From assembly GCF_031157315.1 (NCBI RefSeq), contig NZ_JAVIFU010000013.1, positions 1-64,000 of the forward strand: 64,000 nucleotides of DNA. The letters run 5' to 3'. Every line of letters starts with the position of its first letter. Within the stretch, counting starts at the first letter, position 1. The notes beneath the pieces are model-generated. The model had not been told where the DNA came from, searched no databases, and saw only the letters and a program-made list of their open reading frames with translations. Of the stretch, positions 18,885-27,435 are shown one piece after another. The position numbers and the translations under genes are program-made. This DNA is from Paenibacillus sp. LHD-38 (lineage in GTDB: Bacteria > Bacillota > Bacilli > Paenibacillales > Paenibacillaceae).

Positions 18885-19537
18885 GCTTTCAGCAAATCGC
18901 TTTAGAAGATAAACAGCGGGCTCTATCCGAGCTTCGCGAAGTAAAGGAGCTCTTTGCTTTACGCGGATGGTTCCCTGGCACAAGCGGCAATCTATCCATC
19001 CGTGTCGGAGATTTCCAAGCTGATGATTTTCAGTTTGCGGTCACGGCAAGCGGCAAGGATAAAACCGTACATACGCCGGAGGATTATCTATTCGTTGACC
19101 AAGATGGCAAGCCATGCGAGGCAACGCGGTTAAAACCGTCTGCCGAAACACTCATTCACTGCGAAATTTATAAACTGACTGGCGCCGGAGCTATATTCCA
19201 TATCCATTCTGTATTCAACAGCGTCATTTCTGAATACTTCTGGGATCGTAAATCTGTGCCGGTTGACGGTGTTGAGCTCATCAAAGGCTTTAATATTTGG
19301 GATGAGGAAGCCCATATCGATATCCCTATTGTTTCAAACTTTGCCCATATCCCTTCTATCGTCCCTGAAATTACGGAACGAATCGTCAAAAATATTCCCG
19401 GCATTTTACTCCGAAAGCACGGGATATATGCATGGGGTGCCAATGCTTTTGAAGCAAAACGCCATCTTGAAGCTTTCGAATTCATTTTCGAGTATGTTTA
19501 TCGCATGGAGCTGCTTATGCGCGGTAATCGATCGTAA
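18881..19537 (+). CDS. mtnB: Methylthioribulose-1-phosphate dehydratase
   Basis: A 218-residue class II aldolase-like zinc enzyme that dehydrates methylthioribulose-1-phosphate to DK-MTP-1-P, just before the MtnW step. Seen: GWFPGTSGNLSIRV at the N-terminus, zinc histidines in IFHIHSVFNSV, and RKHGIYAWG near the C-terminus. It is the last gene of the pro-mtn operon. mtnD (dioxygenase) and mtnK/mtnA are not found in this window. The 100-nt repeat begins at the base right after the stop codon. Confidence 0.95.
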   Translation: MSFQQIALEDKQRALSELREVKELFALRGWFPGTSGNLSIRVGDFQADDFQFAVTASGKDKTVHTPEDYLFVDQDGKPCEATRLKPSAETLIHCEIYKLTGAGAIFHIHSVFNSVISEYFWDRKSVPVDGVELIKGFNIWDEEAHIDIPIVSNFAHIPSIVPEITERIVKNIPGILLRKHGIYAWGANAFEAKRHLEAFEFIFEYVYRMELLMRGNRS

Positions 19538-19637
19538 CAAGCGTAAACGGCTGTCGCCGTCCTCAGTGGCAAAAGCTATCGTTTCGCGGAGATATATCAG
19601 CACATTTATAAGTGAAAACTTATAAATTCTTATATAT
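19538..19637 (+). repeat. 100-nt structured repeat, copy 1
   Basis: It begins CAAGCGTAAACGG and ends TTCTTATATAT. It is exactly 100 nt, as are the copies at 54697 and 57064. Predicted pairs are ACGGC-TGTC-GCCGT, and a nested 3' structure with inner stem ATTTATAAGT-GAAA-ACTTATAAAT inside an outer ATATATCAG / CTTATATAT stem (one mismatch here). It sits between the mtnB stop and the operon terminator, in sense orientation. Confidence 0.9.
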
Positions 19638-19644
19638 TTAAATA

Positions 19645-19690
19645 ATAGATGCCTCAGAAGCAAAACCACTGCTGAGGCATCTATTTTTAT
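19645..19690 (+). terminator. Terminator of the pro-mtn operon
   Basis: A 13-bp stem ATAGATGCCTCAG / CTGAGGCATCTAT with a 14-nt loop, followed by T5. It lies just after repeat copy 1. Confidence 0.92.
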
Positions 19691-19812
19691 ATTCAAGATT
19701 TAACCGCATGACCGACTTGCTGCATCACGCGGCTAAGTCTCGTTTGCATGTTTCCGAAAGATTGACTTTGACGTAACGGAAACGTTCATAATGACATAAG
19801 AGGTGATTTTTT

Positions 19813-20676
19813 TTGAAGGTGCATGAGGCAGCTCGACAGCTCGGCGTTACACCCCGCACGCTGCGATTTTACGAAGAAAAAGGACTCATTAGTCCTAGCA
19901 AGGCGCTTGTAAACAAGTATCGTTCCTATTCTGAGCATGATCTTATCAGGCTGCGCTGGATTACATCGCTTAGGGAACTAGGTATGTCCTTGTCCTCCAT
20001 CCATGATGCTTTATCCTCTATGGATGAGCCTGAAGCATTTATTCGCACAGTTGACAGTGCACGCGCTGTTTTATATGAACAATGGATTACCGCTTCGAAA
20101 GCGCTGCAGTCGCTTGATCTTACGATATCCGAATGGCGGCGCAGCGGCCTCCCCGAGCTTGATAAAGTGGAAAATGCGGCTGAAGAAATGAAGCGCAACC
20201 GATTGGTCCGAGCTTCTTGGAGCGATCAATGGAATTATGATTTTTTAGCGCTGCAGCACGGGTACGATACGCCTCTCGTTACGCTTGACGGATTGCTGTC
20301 AGAGGAGCAATATAATGAAGCCTTAATTAAAACGGTAGAATGGCTGGATCCGGGTATGGGCGAGGTTGGTTTAGAGCTGGCACCAGGCGGCGGCAATTTA
20401 TCTGCCCTGCTCGTTAGAGCAGGAGCAAGACTCACCGCTGTCGAGCAATCCGCCGAGATGCTCGCTATTCTTAGGGAAAGGCTGCCTTCTGTTGATGCTA
20501 AGCTAGGTAATATGCTGGCCTTGCCGCTCTCTGCCCAAAGTTATTCCTTCATTGCATGCAGCTTTGCCATGCATCATCTAAATCATAACCAGCAGCTCTT
20601 GGCCCTTGAAGAGATGGATCGTGTGCTGCTTCATGGCGGCCGCCTCGTTGTAACAGGAATCATGACCGCAAGATGA
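19813..20676 (+). CDS. MerR-family regulator fused to a SAM methyltransferase domain, frameshifted at the end
   Basis: A 287-residue product. It starts at a TTG with AGAGGTGATT upstream, giving MKVHEAARQLGVTPRTLRFY, a MerR winged helix (residues 1-70). A helical linker follows, then a class I methyltransferase-like domain (about 165-287): GLELAPGGGNLSALL (SAM-binding glycine loop), LTAVEQSAEM and ACSFAMHHLNHNQQ. The stop (TGA, 20674-20676) comes after VTGIMTAR, and a +1 frame continues with family-like sequence to 20839, so the C-terminus seems to be lost by a one-base frameshift (or a sequencing error). The target genes are unknown. Confidence 0.82.
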   Translation: MKVHEAARQLGVTPRTLRFYEEKGLISPSKALVNKYRSYSEHDLIRLRWITSLRELGMSLSSIHDALSSMDEPEAFIRTVDSARAVLYEQWITASKALQSLDLTISEWRRSGLPELDKVENAAEEMKRNRLVRASWSDQWNYDFLALQHGYDTPLVTLDGLLSEEQYNEALIKTVEWLDPGMGEVGLELAPGGGNLSALLVRAGARLTAVEQSAEMLAILRERLPSVDAKLGNMLALPLSAQSYSFIACSFAMHHLNHNQQLLALEEMDRVLLHGGRLVVTGIMTAR

Positions 20677-20839
20677 TAAAGTTTTGAAATCACCTTTATA
20701 CATGGAGAAGGAATCACATTCAACCTGGCATCTCTCCATTGCTTCCGAGCTGGTAAACTGGCTTGAAGGCAAAGGCTATTCAACCATGCTGGCCAATCTA
20801 ACTCCCGTGACGGCACTTCTTTATGCGAGTAAGCCGTAA
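20675..20839 (+). pseudogene. Out-of-frame C-terminal remnant of the MerR-methyltransferase gene
   Basis: The +1 frame starting at the stop of the preceding gene reads DKVLKSPLYMEKESHSTWHL, then a helix-strand stretch ending in TALLYASKP and a TAA at 20837-20839. This is the kind of C-terminal cap expected of a small methyltransferase domain, with no start codon or ribosome site of its own. A single-base change near 20670-20675 would join the two frames into a protein of about 340 residues. Confidence 0.65.
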
Positions 20840-20860
20840 ACAGCTTTCTCAGCCTATGGC

Positions 20861-21060
20861 CTTCTCAATTAACGGGAACATCTCCCGCTATTCTGACACA
20901 ATTAAATAGTGAATTACGATTAACGGGAATTTCTCCTGCTGATTCTATTGATTTCGTTATCAATACTCGTTTTTCTCGAAATTAAATGGTGAATTTCCAG
21001 TTAATTTTCGCTGTTCGCCTAATACATGCTCATTAACAGGAGTTTTTGGAGTTAAACTAT
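20861..21060. repeat. Degenerate intergenic repeats in a 345-nt gene-free stretch
   Basis: Between the MerR remnant and the terminator at 21092 there is no convincing gene. ATTAACGGGAA followed by TCTCC(C/T)GCT occurs at 20868 and 20919 (51 nt apart). AATTAAAT(A/G)GTGAATT occurs at 20900 and 20980. A third weaker relative is near 21033 (ATTAACAGGAG). These look like decayed copies of one intergenic unit. Confidence 0.5.
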
Positions 21061-21091
21061 AAAATAGACAATCCAGAAACCTGTGTAAAGG

Positions 21092-21135
21092 AAAAAAGCC
21101 AAGTCACGTTAACGACTGATCGTCCGCGACTTGGC
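21092..21135 (-). terminator. Terminator after the GH43-cohesin-dockerin gene
   Basis: Stem GCCAAGTC / GACTTGGC with a 22-nt internal region, followed on the minus strand by T6. It lies about 50 nt after the stop at 21185. Confidence 0.85.
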
Positions 21136-21184
21136 TTCTTCCCCAGGGCATAATCACCCTCGCTTTATTCCCAAATGCTTTGCC

Positions 21185-24100
21185 TTATTCAAAAATTGCA
21201 TTTGCAATAACCGCTAGATCAGCAACATCAATGACACCGTCATGGTTGATATCCGCTTTTTTGATCAAATTCCAATCAGGGCTTGCCGAGTTTTTACCAT
21301 AGCTGGCAGCAACAATACCGAGATCGCCAATGGTCACCTTACCGTCTGCGTTAATATCACCCGATTTTGAAGCATTGACTGAATTTTCAAATGCTTGCAA
21401 AGCCTGATTTAAGATGCTTACGGCTTGATCGATGGCTGCTTGGCTTTCAGCATTCTCGGATGCTGCCGCGGCTGCAGTTATCGCAGCTTGCAAAGCAGCT
21501 TTGGAACCAACCGGGTATTGTCCTGGCGCACTGCCTTCCACCGCTGCATCCACAGCAGCCTGTGACTCAGCAATTAACGAATTCAAAGCTTCTTTGTTCA
21601 GATCATTAGTGCTAGTGACTTGCAGGTTATGCGTGACAGGTGCAAGTGTTGTCTCCACACCCGCTCCGCTTGCAAGCTGTGCCCGAGACAGAGTAATACT
21701 TGTATTAGCTGTCTCTTTGATCGCTTTCCAGTTTAATTTAAGCAGATCCCCATCGCTGGTGACGGGATGATCCGCACCTTGGCTTGCAAGCAGAATACGG
21801 ACTTGACCAAGGACTTCCGTTTGAGAATCAATGACCAAAAGACCTTCTTTCAGGGATACGGCTGAAACAAAATCAAGCTTTTCGGGATCATAGTTGAAGA
21901 TTAGATCCTGTGCAAAGATAGCATCTTCCAAACTGTTCGACACATGGGCTAAACCATAGTTCACCTCGAAATCATTTCCTAGCGGAACTTGAGACATGCC
22001 TGTAAGTGTCCCCGTTAATTCTTTTGAAACATTTGGATTTGGTACATCTGCCTTATACGTCGTTAAAAAGTCTAAATTCACATTACCAATACTTCCGTTA
22101 TCAATACGATAACTGATTACATTTTCACCTGCTTGTAAGCTCAAACGCTCAGAAGCGGTAAACCATTCATCCCAGCTGATTGCCGTTTTGTCTGGAGCAA
22201 TTGTTTTTACGAGTATACCATTTACATAAACATTGATTTTTGCCCTTGCTGGTAATTGCGTCGTAGGATTATTTGTAGATTCCCCATTTACTTGTACGCC
22301 GTAAGCATATCTCACGCCAACGATATAATCCCCTTCTTCTTCTGCATTCACGACAAAACTCGCTTCAGCACCAGAGGTTTCCGGCAGGTTAATATAACCA
22401 GTACCTTGATAATTTGCATGGGTATTGTCTTTTGTAATGTCACCATAGTGAATGGCGTCTTCTGCTTGATACATATCACCTAGGCCCAAATCTCCCGAAG
22501 GTAATTCTTGCCATTCATAGGGAGAAACCGGTTCGCCAAACTGAGGTGTTCCATCCTCATTCCAACCGATTTTCTTAATATTTACTTCACGCCACCAGTT
22601 ACGTCCCGTATCTTGATATACGCGTGAATGGTAAATCATCCAATCTTCCGTGCCGTCTGCCGATTTTACAAATCCTGCTCTGGCGGGTCCGGATACATCA
22701 CTGGTAGCTACGAAAACATCATTCGTACGGGTCCAAGAATCCGGATTTAAGAAATCCCCATCTGTATTTGTGAAATAAGATAAACGATAACCATCTGACG
22801 CATAGTCGCCCTCTGACATCGTGATAAATACTTTTCCGTCTTTTTGTAATACACGAGGTCCTTCCCCGCCGCCGCCTGGCAAGAAAGAGCGATCTGCCGT
22901 AATCGTATATGGATTATCCATTGGAGCAATGGCCGGTCCGATCGGCTCCCCGGGGCCTAAGGTACCCCAAACCGCATAAAGTTGTCCGTTATATTCGAAT
23001 ACCGTAAAGTCATTTGCTTGTTTATACTCGCCATTCTCGCCAGCATATAAAGCGCCTTTATCCACATATTCCCCTAGCGGATCATCGGTGACGGACTCCA
23101 AAACGGTTGCCATATGTTTGTAACCATATTCTTTTAAGTCGGCACAGTAATAGATATACCATTTTCCGTCAAAGAAGAAGATTTCCGGAGCGAAAATCCT
23201 AGTTTGTGTTCCTTTTGAATCAAATACCATGACCTTTTCACCTTGATCGATCAGGGTACGGGATTTGGATACATAAACTTTATTGTTAGAGTCTAGATTA
23301 CTGGAAGATACAAAGTAATAAAATCCGTCTTTATAAGTTACAAAGGGGTCCTGTCCTTGATAAAGCGGGTTGTTGAATTTGTCAGATACCGAAAAACTTG
23401 TGACTCCCATTTCTTTCATAAAATCGGAACGGGCAATAGAAACGTTTTCAATCGCTTCTATTAATAATTCTGCCTTCTCTCTGTCATCTACTTCTTGGTC
23501 ATCAATCGTGTCAAGCAATGTCTCTGCGGTTATTTTTACGGCATTTATCTGATTGAATGCGCTTTCGGTTACTTTGTCAGCAAAGTTTTCTGTTAAATAA
23601 ACCACCTTTTGAATTTCTGCTGCCAGATCCGCTTTTTTAGTTGCGATCAATCGATCTGCCGGCAAATAAAGTGCTGATTCAGGAACGATCTCTCTATTCT
23701 GGCTTGCGCTTTCCCATTCCATACGAAGCCATGAACCCCCCCAGCCTTGCAGATACTCAACTTTGATGTCATAATGTTTCCCTGCTTCCAAAGAAACCGG
23801 GACACTAACTTGTGGGATTTCCCATTTTTGCTGCCAAAAGTCAATAATCAGCGCTCCATTAATCCATACTCTGAACCCGTCATCACCAACCATATGGAAG
23901 GTATAATCCTCCGTATATTCTGGTACTATGGTACCTGTAAATCGTGCTGTGTTAAAATCGGGTGTTCCTGAAAGTTGGTTAAAAATGCTAGCAAACGAAT
24001 CACCATTTAAATTGGCAACAGCTCTTTCTCCTCGTAAATCATCGAATTTAAATATAGTAATATCTTCCCTGTCATTAGGGTTTTTTACGCATTTAAAAAA

Positions 24101-24217
24101 CTCACCCAACAATCCGTGACCTTCCATTGTTGAATCTGCAGCATGAGCATTCATAGGTAAGTTGATCATACCTGTAAATAAGATAATAGCCATGAGCATT
24201 CCTAATGCTCTTTTCAT
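21185..24217 (-). CDS. Secreted multidomain GH43 protein with PA14, CBM6-like, cohesin and dockerin domains
   Basis: A 1010-residue product starting at the ATG at 24217, behind GGAGGAATCAGT. It has a signal peptide (1-27) and a PA14 domain (about 30-180, GLLGEFFKC, GSWLRMEWES). A helical linker precedes a five-bladed GH43 domain (about 270-600), with likely acidic catalytic residues in QGQDPFVTYKDG, YYCADLKEYG and GGGEGPRVL. A CBM6/35-like domain follows (YQAEDAIHYGD), then a cohesin-like domain (about 745-870), a FIVAR-like helical linker, and a C-terminal type I dockerin with two calcium loops, DINADGKVTIGD and DINHDGVIDVAD. It probably degrades arabinan- or xylan-type polymers outside the cell. 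Having cohesin and dockerin in one chain is unusual. Confidence 0.9.
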   Translation of the reverse strand: MKRALGMLMAIILFTGMINLPMNAHAADSTMEGHGLLGEFFKCVKNPNDREDITIFKFDDLRGERAVANLNGDSFASIFNQLSGTPDFNTARFTGTIVPEYTEDYTFHMVGDDGFRVWINGALIIDFWQQKWEIPQVSVPVSLEAGKHYDIKVEYLQGWGGSWLRMEWESASQNREIVPESALYLPADRLIATKKADLAAEIQKVVYLTENFADKVTESAFNQINAVKITAETLLDTIDDQEVDDREKAELLIEAIENVSIARSDFMKEMGVTSFSVSDKFNNPLYQGQDPFVTYKDGFYYFVSSSNLDSNNKVYVSKSRTLIDQGEKVMVFDSKGTQTRIFAPEIFFFDGKWYIYYCADLKEYGYKHMATVLESVTDDPLGEYVDKGALYAGENGEYKQANDFTVFEYNGQLYAVWGTLGPGEPIGPAIAPMDNPYTITADRSFLPGGGGEGPRVLQKDGKVFITMSEGDYASDGYRLSYFTNTDGDFLNPDSWTRTNDVFVATSDVSGPARAGFVKSADGTEDWMIYHSRVYQDTGRNWWREVNIKKIGWNEDGTPQFGEPVSPYEWQELPSGDLGLGDMYQAEDAIHYGDITKDNTHANYQGTGYINLPETSGAEASFVVNAEEEGDYIVGVRYAYGVQVNGESTNNPTTQLPARAKINVYVNGILVKTIAPDKTAISWDEWFTASERLSLQAGENVISYRIDNGSIGNVNLDFLTTYKADVPNPNVSKELTGTLTGMSQVPLGNDFEVNYGLAHVSNSLEDAIFAQDLIFNYDPEKLDFVSAVSLKEGLLVIDSQTEVLGQVRILLASQGADHPVTSDGDLLKLNWKAIKETANTSITLSRAQLASGAGVETTLAPVTHNLQVTSTNDLNKEALNSLIAESQAAVDAAVEGSAPGQYPVGSKAALQAAITAAAAASENAESQAAIDQAVSILNQALQAFENSVNASKSGDINADGKVTIGDLGIVAASYGKNSASPDWNLIKKADINHDGVIDVADLAVIANAIFE

Positions 24218-24470
24218 ACTGATTCCTCCAATTCTAGAATTCATATCTACTTTAACCATTTGGCAGCATTATTTACTCAATAGGTTTCCTCCTTTTCCCA
24301 TATTTACGGTGTGCTACAAACTTAACACATTTCCAAAAATATATATTTCTAATATCCCGATCTTTTTTACAATTTTCTATCCTTTTTTTCTATTTTCAGA
24401 ATACCGATTAACCCATTGATTTGATTATCGTTTACGTTAGACCCTCGCTTTGATAGCTTGATCCGTATAA

Positions 24471-24503
24471 AAAAAGAGGCTAAGCCTAAGGGCTTAACCT
24501 CTT
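24471..24503 (-). terminator. Terminator overlapping the dnaD stop codon
   Basis: Stem AGAGG(C)TAAGCC / GGCTTAACCTCT with loop TAAG, followed on the minus strand by T7. The dnaD stop TAA (24494-24496) lies inside the hairpin's 5' arm as transcribed, so translation ends within the terminator. Confidence 0.88.
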
Positions 24504-25174
24504 CCTCCGCGAAACTTCTGTGCATGCGCGCGGGCTTCGTCAGCATTTGTTACCCGGTTGCGGCTCCATTCAATCAATATCCGGTCAATGTACCGCAGGC
24601 TTAGCTTACCTGCAAAAACAGCTTCCTTCAACGCAAAACGGATGATTTCCTCCGTATACCGATCATGGTCAAGCCATCCGGAGATCGTCTCGCACTCAAT
24701 GGGAGATAATAATCTTCCGAACTCCTGCTCGAATACGCTGAACAAATCCGATGCTGGCGCTTGCTGCTGCTTTGCAGGCTGCCGATCAGCCTTTTTCGTT
24801 TCCCGCTTCAGCTCTGCAGTAAGCGAAGTAGCTTTAAGCAGCCATCCTGTCCAATTATAGCGCTCCGATTGCCTGCCCGTGGAGTTGTCCACATATTCAT
24901 CAATGGTTAAAAAATCTTCCTTCATCAACCGGCCGAGCAGTTGGCCAACCTCTTTTACGGTTAACCCCATACGCTCAGCCAGCTCCGCTGGCGTAGGAAA
25001 GTCATTCCTATCGGCATCCATGTAAACCATGATTTGCAGCAGCAGCATCGCTTCTGTGTCCGATAAACCAAGCTGGCGGTATGTACGCAACAGCATCGCC
25101 GATACATATACGCCGCCTTCCTGCACTGCAGCAGCCATACCATGCGAGTAAGCCTTCCATATCTCGTTGTTCAC
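24494..25174 (-). CDS. dnaD: DNA replication initiation protein DnaD
   Basis: A 226-residue primosome protein that helps load the helicase with DnaB and DnaI. The N-terminal winged-helix DDBH1 domain (residues 1-110, PTPAELAERMGLTVKEV) is followed by a Lys/Gln-rich linker and the C-terminal DDBH2 domain with the YxxxIxxxW motif in YIDRILIEWSRN. The start is GTG at 25174 with AGGAGG 8 nt upstream. In B. subtilis it is followed by nth; here it is the last gene before a terminator. It follows ackA by 26 nt. Confidence 0.92.
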   Translation of the reverse strand: MNNEIWKAYSHGMAAAVQEGGVYVSAMLLRTYRQLGLSDTEAMLLLQIMVYMDADRNDFPTPAELAERMGLTVKEVGQLLGRLMKEDFLTIDEYVDNSTGRQSERYNWTGWLLKATSLTAELKRETKKADRQPAKQQQAPASDLFSVFEQEFGRLLSPIECETISGWLDHDRYTEEIIRFALKEAVFAGKLSLRYIDRILIEWSRNRVTNADEARAHAQKFRGGRG

Positions 25175-25200
25175 TGCCAGCTGCCTCCTAAATTAACCTT

Positions 25201-26412
25201 TTATGACTTTTTAGCTTGCTTGACTAAGTTGTAAGTATCTCTCGCGATCAGCAGCTCTTCATTTGTAGGAACGACGAGTACTTTTATGCGGGAGCTGTCG
25301 GTCGTAATTTCACGCGCATCCTTGCGTCGCTCGGCATTGCGGGCTTCATCAAGCTCAATGCCGAGAAAAGAAATGCCTTCACAAATCGCTTTGCGCAAAG
25401 CTACGGAATTCTCGCCCACGCCGGCCGTAAACACGATGGTATCTACACCGTTCATAGCAGCCGCGTAAGCGCCGATATATTTCTTCACACGGTAAGTATA
25501 CATATCAAAAGCAAGCTTGGCGTTTTTATCCCCATCGACCATCGCCTCAGTAACCTCTCGCATATCGCTGCTTATCCCAGAAATAGCCAGCATTCCGCTA
25601 TGCTTGTTAAGCATAGAATTAACTTCATTTAATGTCAATTCCTCTTTATTCATAACAAAAGGCACGATAGCTGGATCAATATCGCCGCTTCTCGTCCCCA
25701 TCATTAGACCTTCGAGAGGAGTCATCCCCATGCTCGTGTCGAATGATTTTCCGTTCAAAATCGCTGCGCAGCTTGCCCCGTTTCCGATGTGGCAGGTGAT
25801 CATTTTGAGCGATTCCAACGGTTTTTTCAAATAGTCCGCTGCTTGCGCGCTCACATAGGAATGCGATGTGCCATGAAAACCATATCTACGAATTTTATGT
25901 CGGCGGTACAATACGGTTGGAATCGGATATAAATAGGATGTGTTTGGCATCGTTTGATGGAATGCGGTATCGAATACGACCGCTTGCGGAACATCCGGCA
26001 AATTCGTTTCTACTGCCGTAATTCCCATCATATGGGCCGGGTTATGCAGAGGGGCTAAGTCAAATAATCTGCGAATCTCCAGTTTAACATCCTGCGTAAC
26101 GAGTACGGAGCTGCTAAACACCTCGCCTCCGTGTACGACACGATGTCCAACCGCTTCGATTTCATTCAAATGACTGATTGCGCCGAATTCCGGATGCGTA
26201 AGCATATCTATGACCCGTTTAACAGCCGTAACATGATCGAGTATTTCACTTACATTACGTACCTCCGGCTTATCGACCGGTTCATGCGTGACAATGGAAG
26301 AATCCATTCCGATACGCTCTACGCGGCCGCTTGCCAGCACGGATTCATCTCTCATATCGTAGAGCTGATATTTTAACGAGGAGCTTCCTGCGTTGATGAC
26401 TAGTACTTTCAT
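25201..26412 (-). CDS. ackA: Acetate kinase
   Basis: A 403-residue enzyme interconverting acetyl phosphate plus ADP and acetate plus ATP in overflow metabolism. ASKHA-fold motifs: VLVINAGSSSLKYQLYD at the N-terminus, GHRVVHGGE, FDTAFHQTMP, YGFHGTSHSYV, CHIGNGASCAAI and FTAGVGENS. The start overlaps the upstream dehydrogenase stop (TAATG), so the two are translationally coupled. Confidence 0.97.
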   Translation of the reverse strand: MKVLVINAGSSSLKYQLYDMRDESVLASGRVERIGMDSSIVTHEPVDKPEVRNVSEILDHVTAVKRVIDMLTHPEFGAISHLNEIEAVGHRVVHGGEVFSSSVLVTQDVKLEIRRLFDLAPLHNPAHMMGITAVETNLPDVPQAVVFDTAFHQTMPNTSYLYPIPTVLYRRHKIRRYGFHGTSHSYVSAQAADYLKKPLESLKMITCHIGNGASCAAILNGKSFDTSMGMTPLEGLMMGTRSGDIDPAIVPFVMNKEELTLNEVNSMLNKHSGMLAISGISSDMREVTEAMVDGDKNAKLAFDMYTYRVKKYIGAYAAAMNGVDTIVFTAGVGENSVALRKAICEGISFLGIELDEARNAERRKDAREITTDSSRIKVLVVPTNEELLIARDTYNLVKQAKKS

Positions 26413-27284
26413 TAGATCCGGTCCCCATCCTTATCATATTTAAAGAAGCCGACGCCTGATTTGACGCCTAAATGTCCTGCACGCACCATTTTTTTCAGCA
26501 CAATGGACGGACGGTATTTGAGTTCCCCGTATTCACGGAACATCCGGTCAAGAGCAGCAAGCACGGAATCAAGTCCGAAGCGGTCGCACATTTCAAAAGG
26601 CCCATGCTGGAAGGAATACCCTATACGCATTGCTCTGTCGATATCCTCTGCGGAAGCTACCCCTTCCTCCAATACATGAAGGGCTTCATTAATGAATAAA
26701 CAGATGAGGCGGGATGTCACGAAGCCGGGAGATTCAAACACCATGACTCCTTTTTTGTTAATGACTTCTTCAACAAAATGTTTCGTCTGCACGAACGTTT
26801 CCTCTGAAGTCTTCAAACCGCGGACGATTTCAACCAAATCAATCTTAGATACGGGATATATAAAATGCATGCCAATCACGCGGTCAGGCTGCTTCGTTAC
26901 ACTGGCAAGCTCCGTTAAGCTAAGCGTTGATGTATTGCTCGCAAGAATAACATCCGGGCCGCAAATCCGATCTATAGCTTCGAAAACTGCTTTTTTCTGC
27001 TCCAAGTCCTCCGTAATCGATTCGATGACGAGCTCGCAATCCGCCAGCCTTTCATAGCTTGTCGTTGCCTCTATTCTATTCATAATAAGCTTCTTCTCGG
27101 ATTTCGTGAGCGCCCATTTTTCTATTTGTTTGTCCAGGCTAACTTCGATCATTTGTTTGCCATAAACAAGACGCTCGTCCGAGTGCTCAATAATAATTAC
27201 ATCCAATCCTTTTGAGGCAAGCATTTCTGCTATTCCCTGCCCCATGGTCCCCACGCCTACCACGCCTACTGTTTTTATATGCAA
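26412..27284 (-). CDS. 3-hydroxybutyryl-CoA (3-hydroxyacyl-CoA) dehydrogenase
   Basis: The product is 290 residues. The long frame to 27530 runs into the next gene; the real start is most likely a TTG at 27284 with AAAGGAG 8 nt upstream, giving MHIKTVGVVGVGTMGQGIAE. Rossmann glycines and ASNTSTLSLTELA (catalytic serine region), then MHFIYPVSKIDLVEIV (catalytic histidine) and the C-terminal dimer domain are present. It oxidises or reduces 3-hydroxyacyl-CoA with NAD(H). Linkage to ackA suggests short-chain acyl-CoA and acetate metabolism. Confidence 0.88.
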   Translation of the reverse strand: MHIKTVGVVGVGTMGQGIAEMLASKGLDVIIIEHSDERLVYGKQMIEVSLDKQIEKWALTKSEKKLIMNRIEATTSYERLADCELVIESITEDLEQKKAVFEAIDRICGPDVILASNTSTLSLTELASVTKQPDRVIGMHFIYPVSKIDLVEIVRGLKTSEETFVQTKHFVEEVINKKGVMVFESPGFVTSRLICLFINEALHVLEEGVASAEDIDRAMRIGYSFQHGPFEMCDRFGLDSVLAALDRMFREYGELKYRPSIVLKKMVRAGHLGVKSGVGFFKYDKDGDRI

Positions 27285-27380
27285 TGTATTAGCTCCTTTA
27301 GTATGGTAAGTCTGCTTCTTATAACGAATTGAGAAGCATTCTCTGCAATAATAATTCAATCTTATTATAACGGTTTTCAT

Positions 27381-27413
27381 CAAAAATAGAAGGCGGATAG
27401 ACACTCCGCCTTC
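27381..27413 (-). terminator. Terminator after the FtsH-like gene
   Basis: Stem GAAGGCGGA / TCCGCCTTC with a 7-nt loop, followed on the minus strand by TATTTTTG. It lies 23 nt after the stop at 27436. Confidence 0.8.
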
Positions 27414-27435
27414 AAATTGTAATATTGTAAACGTT

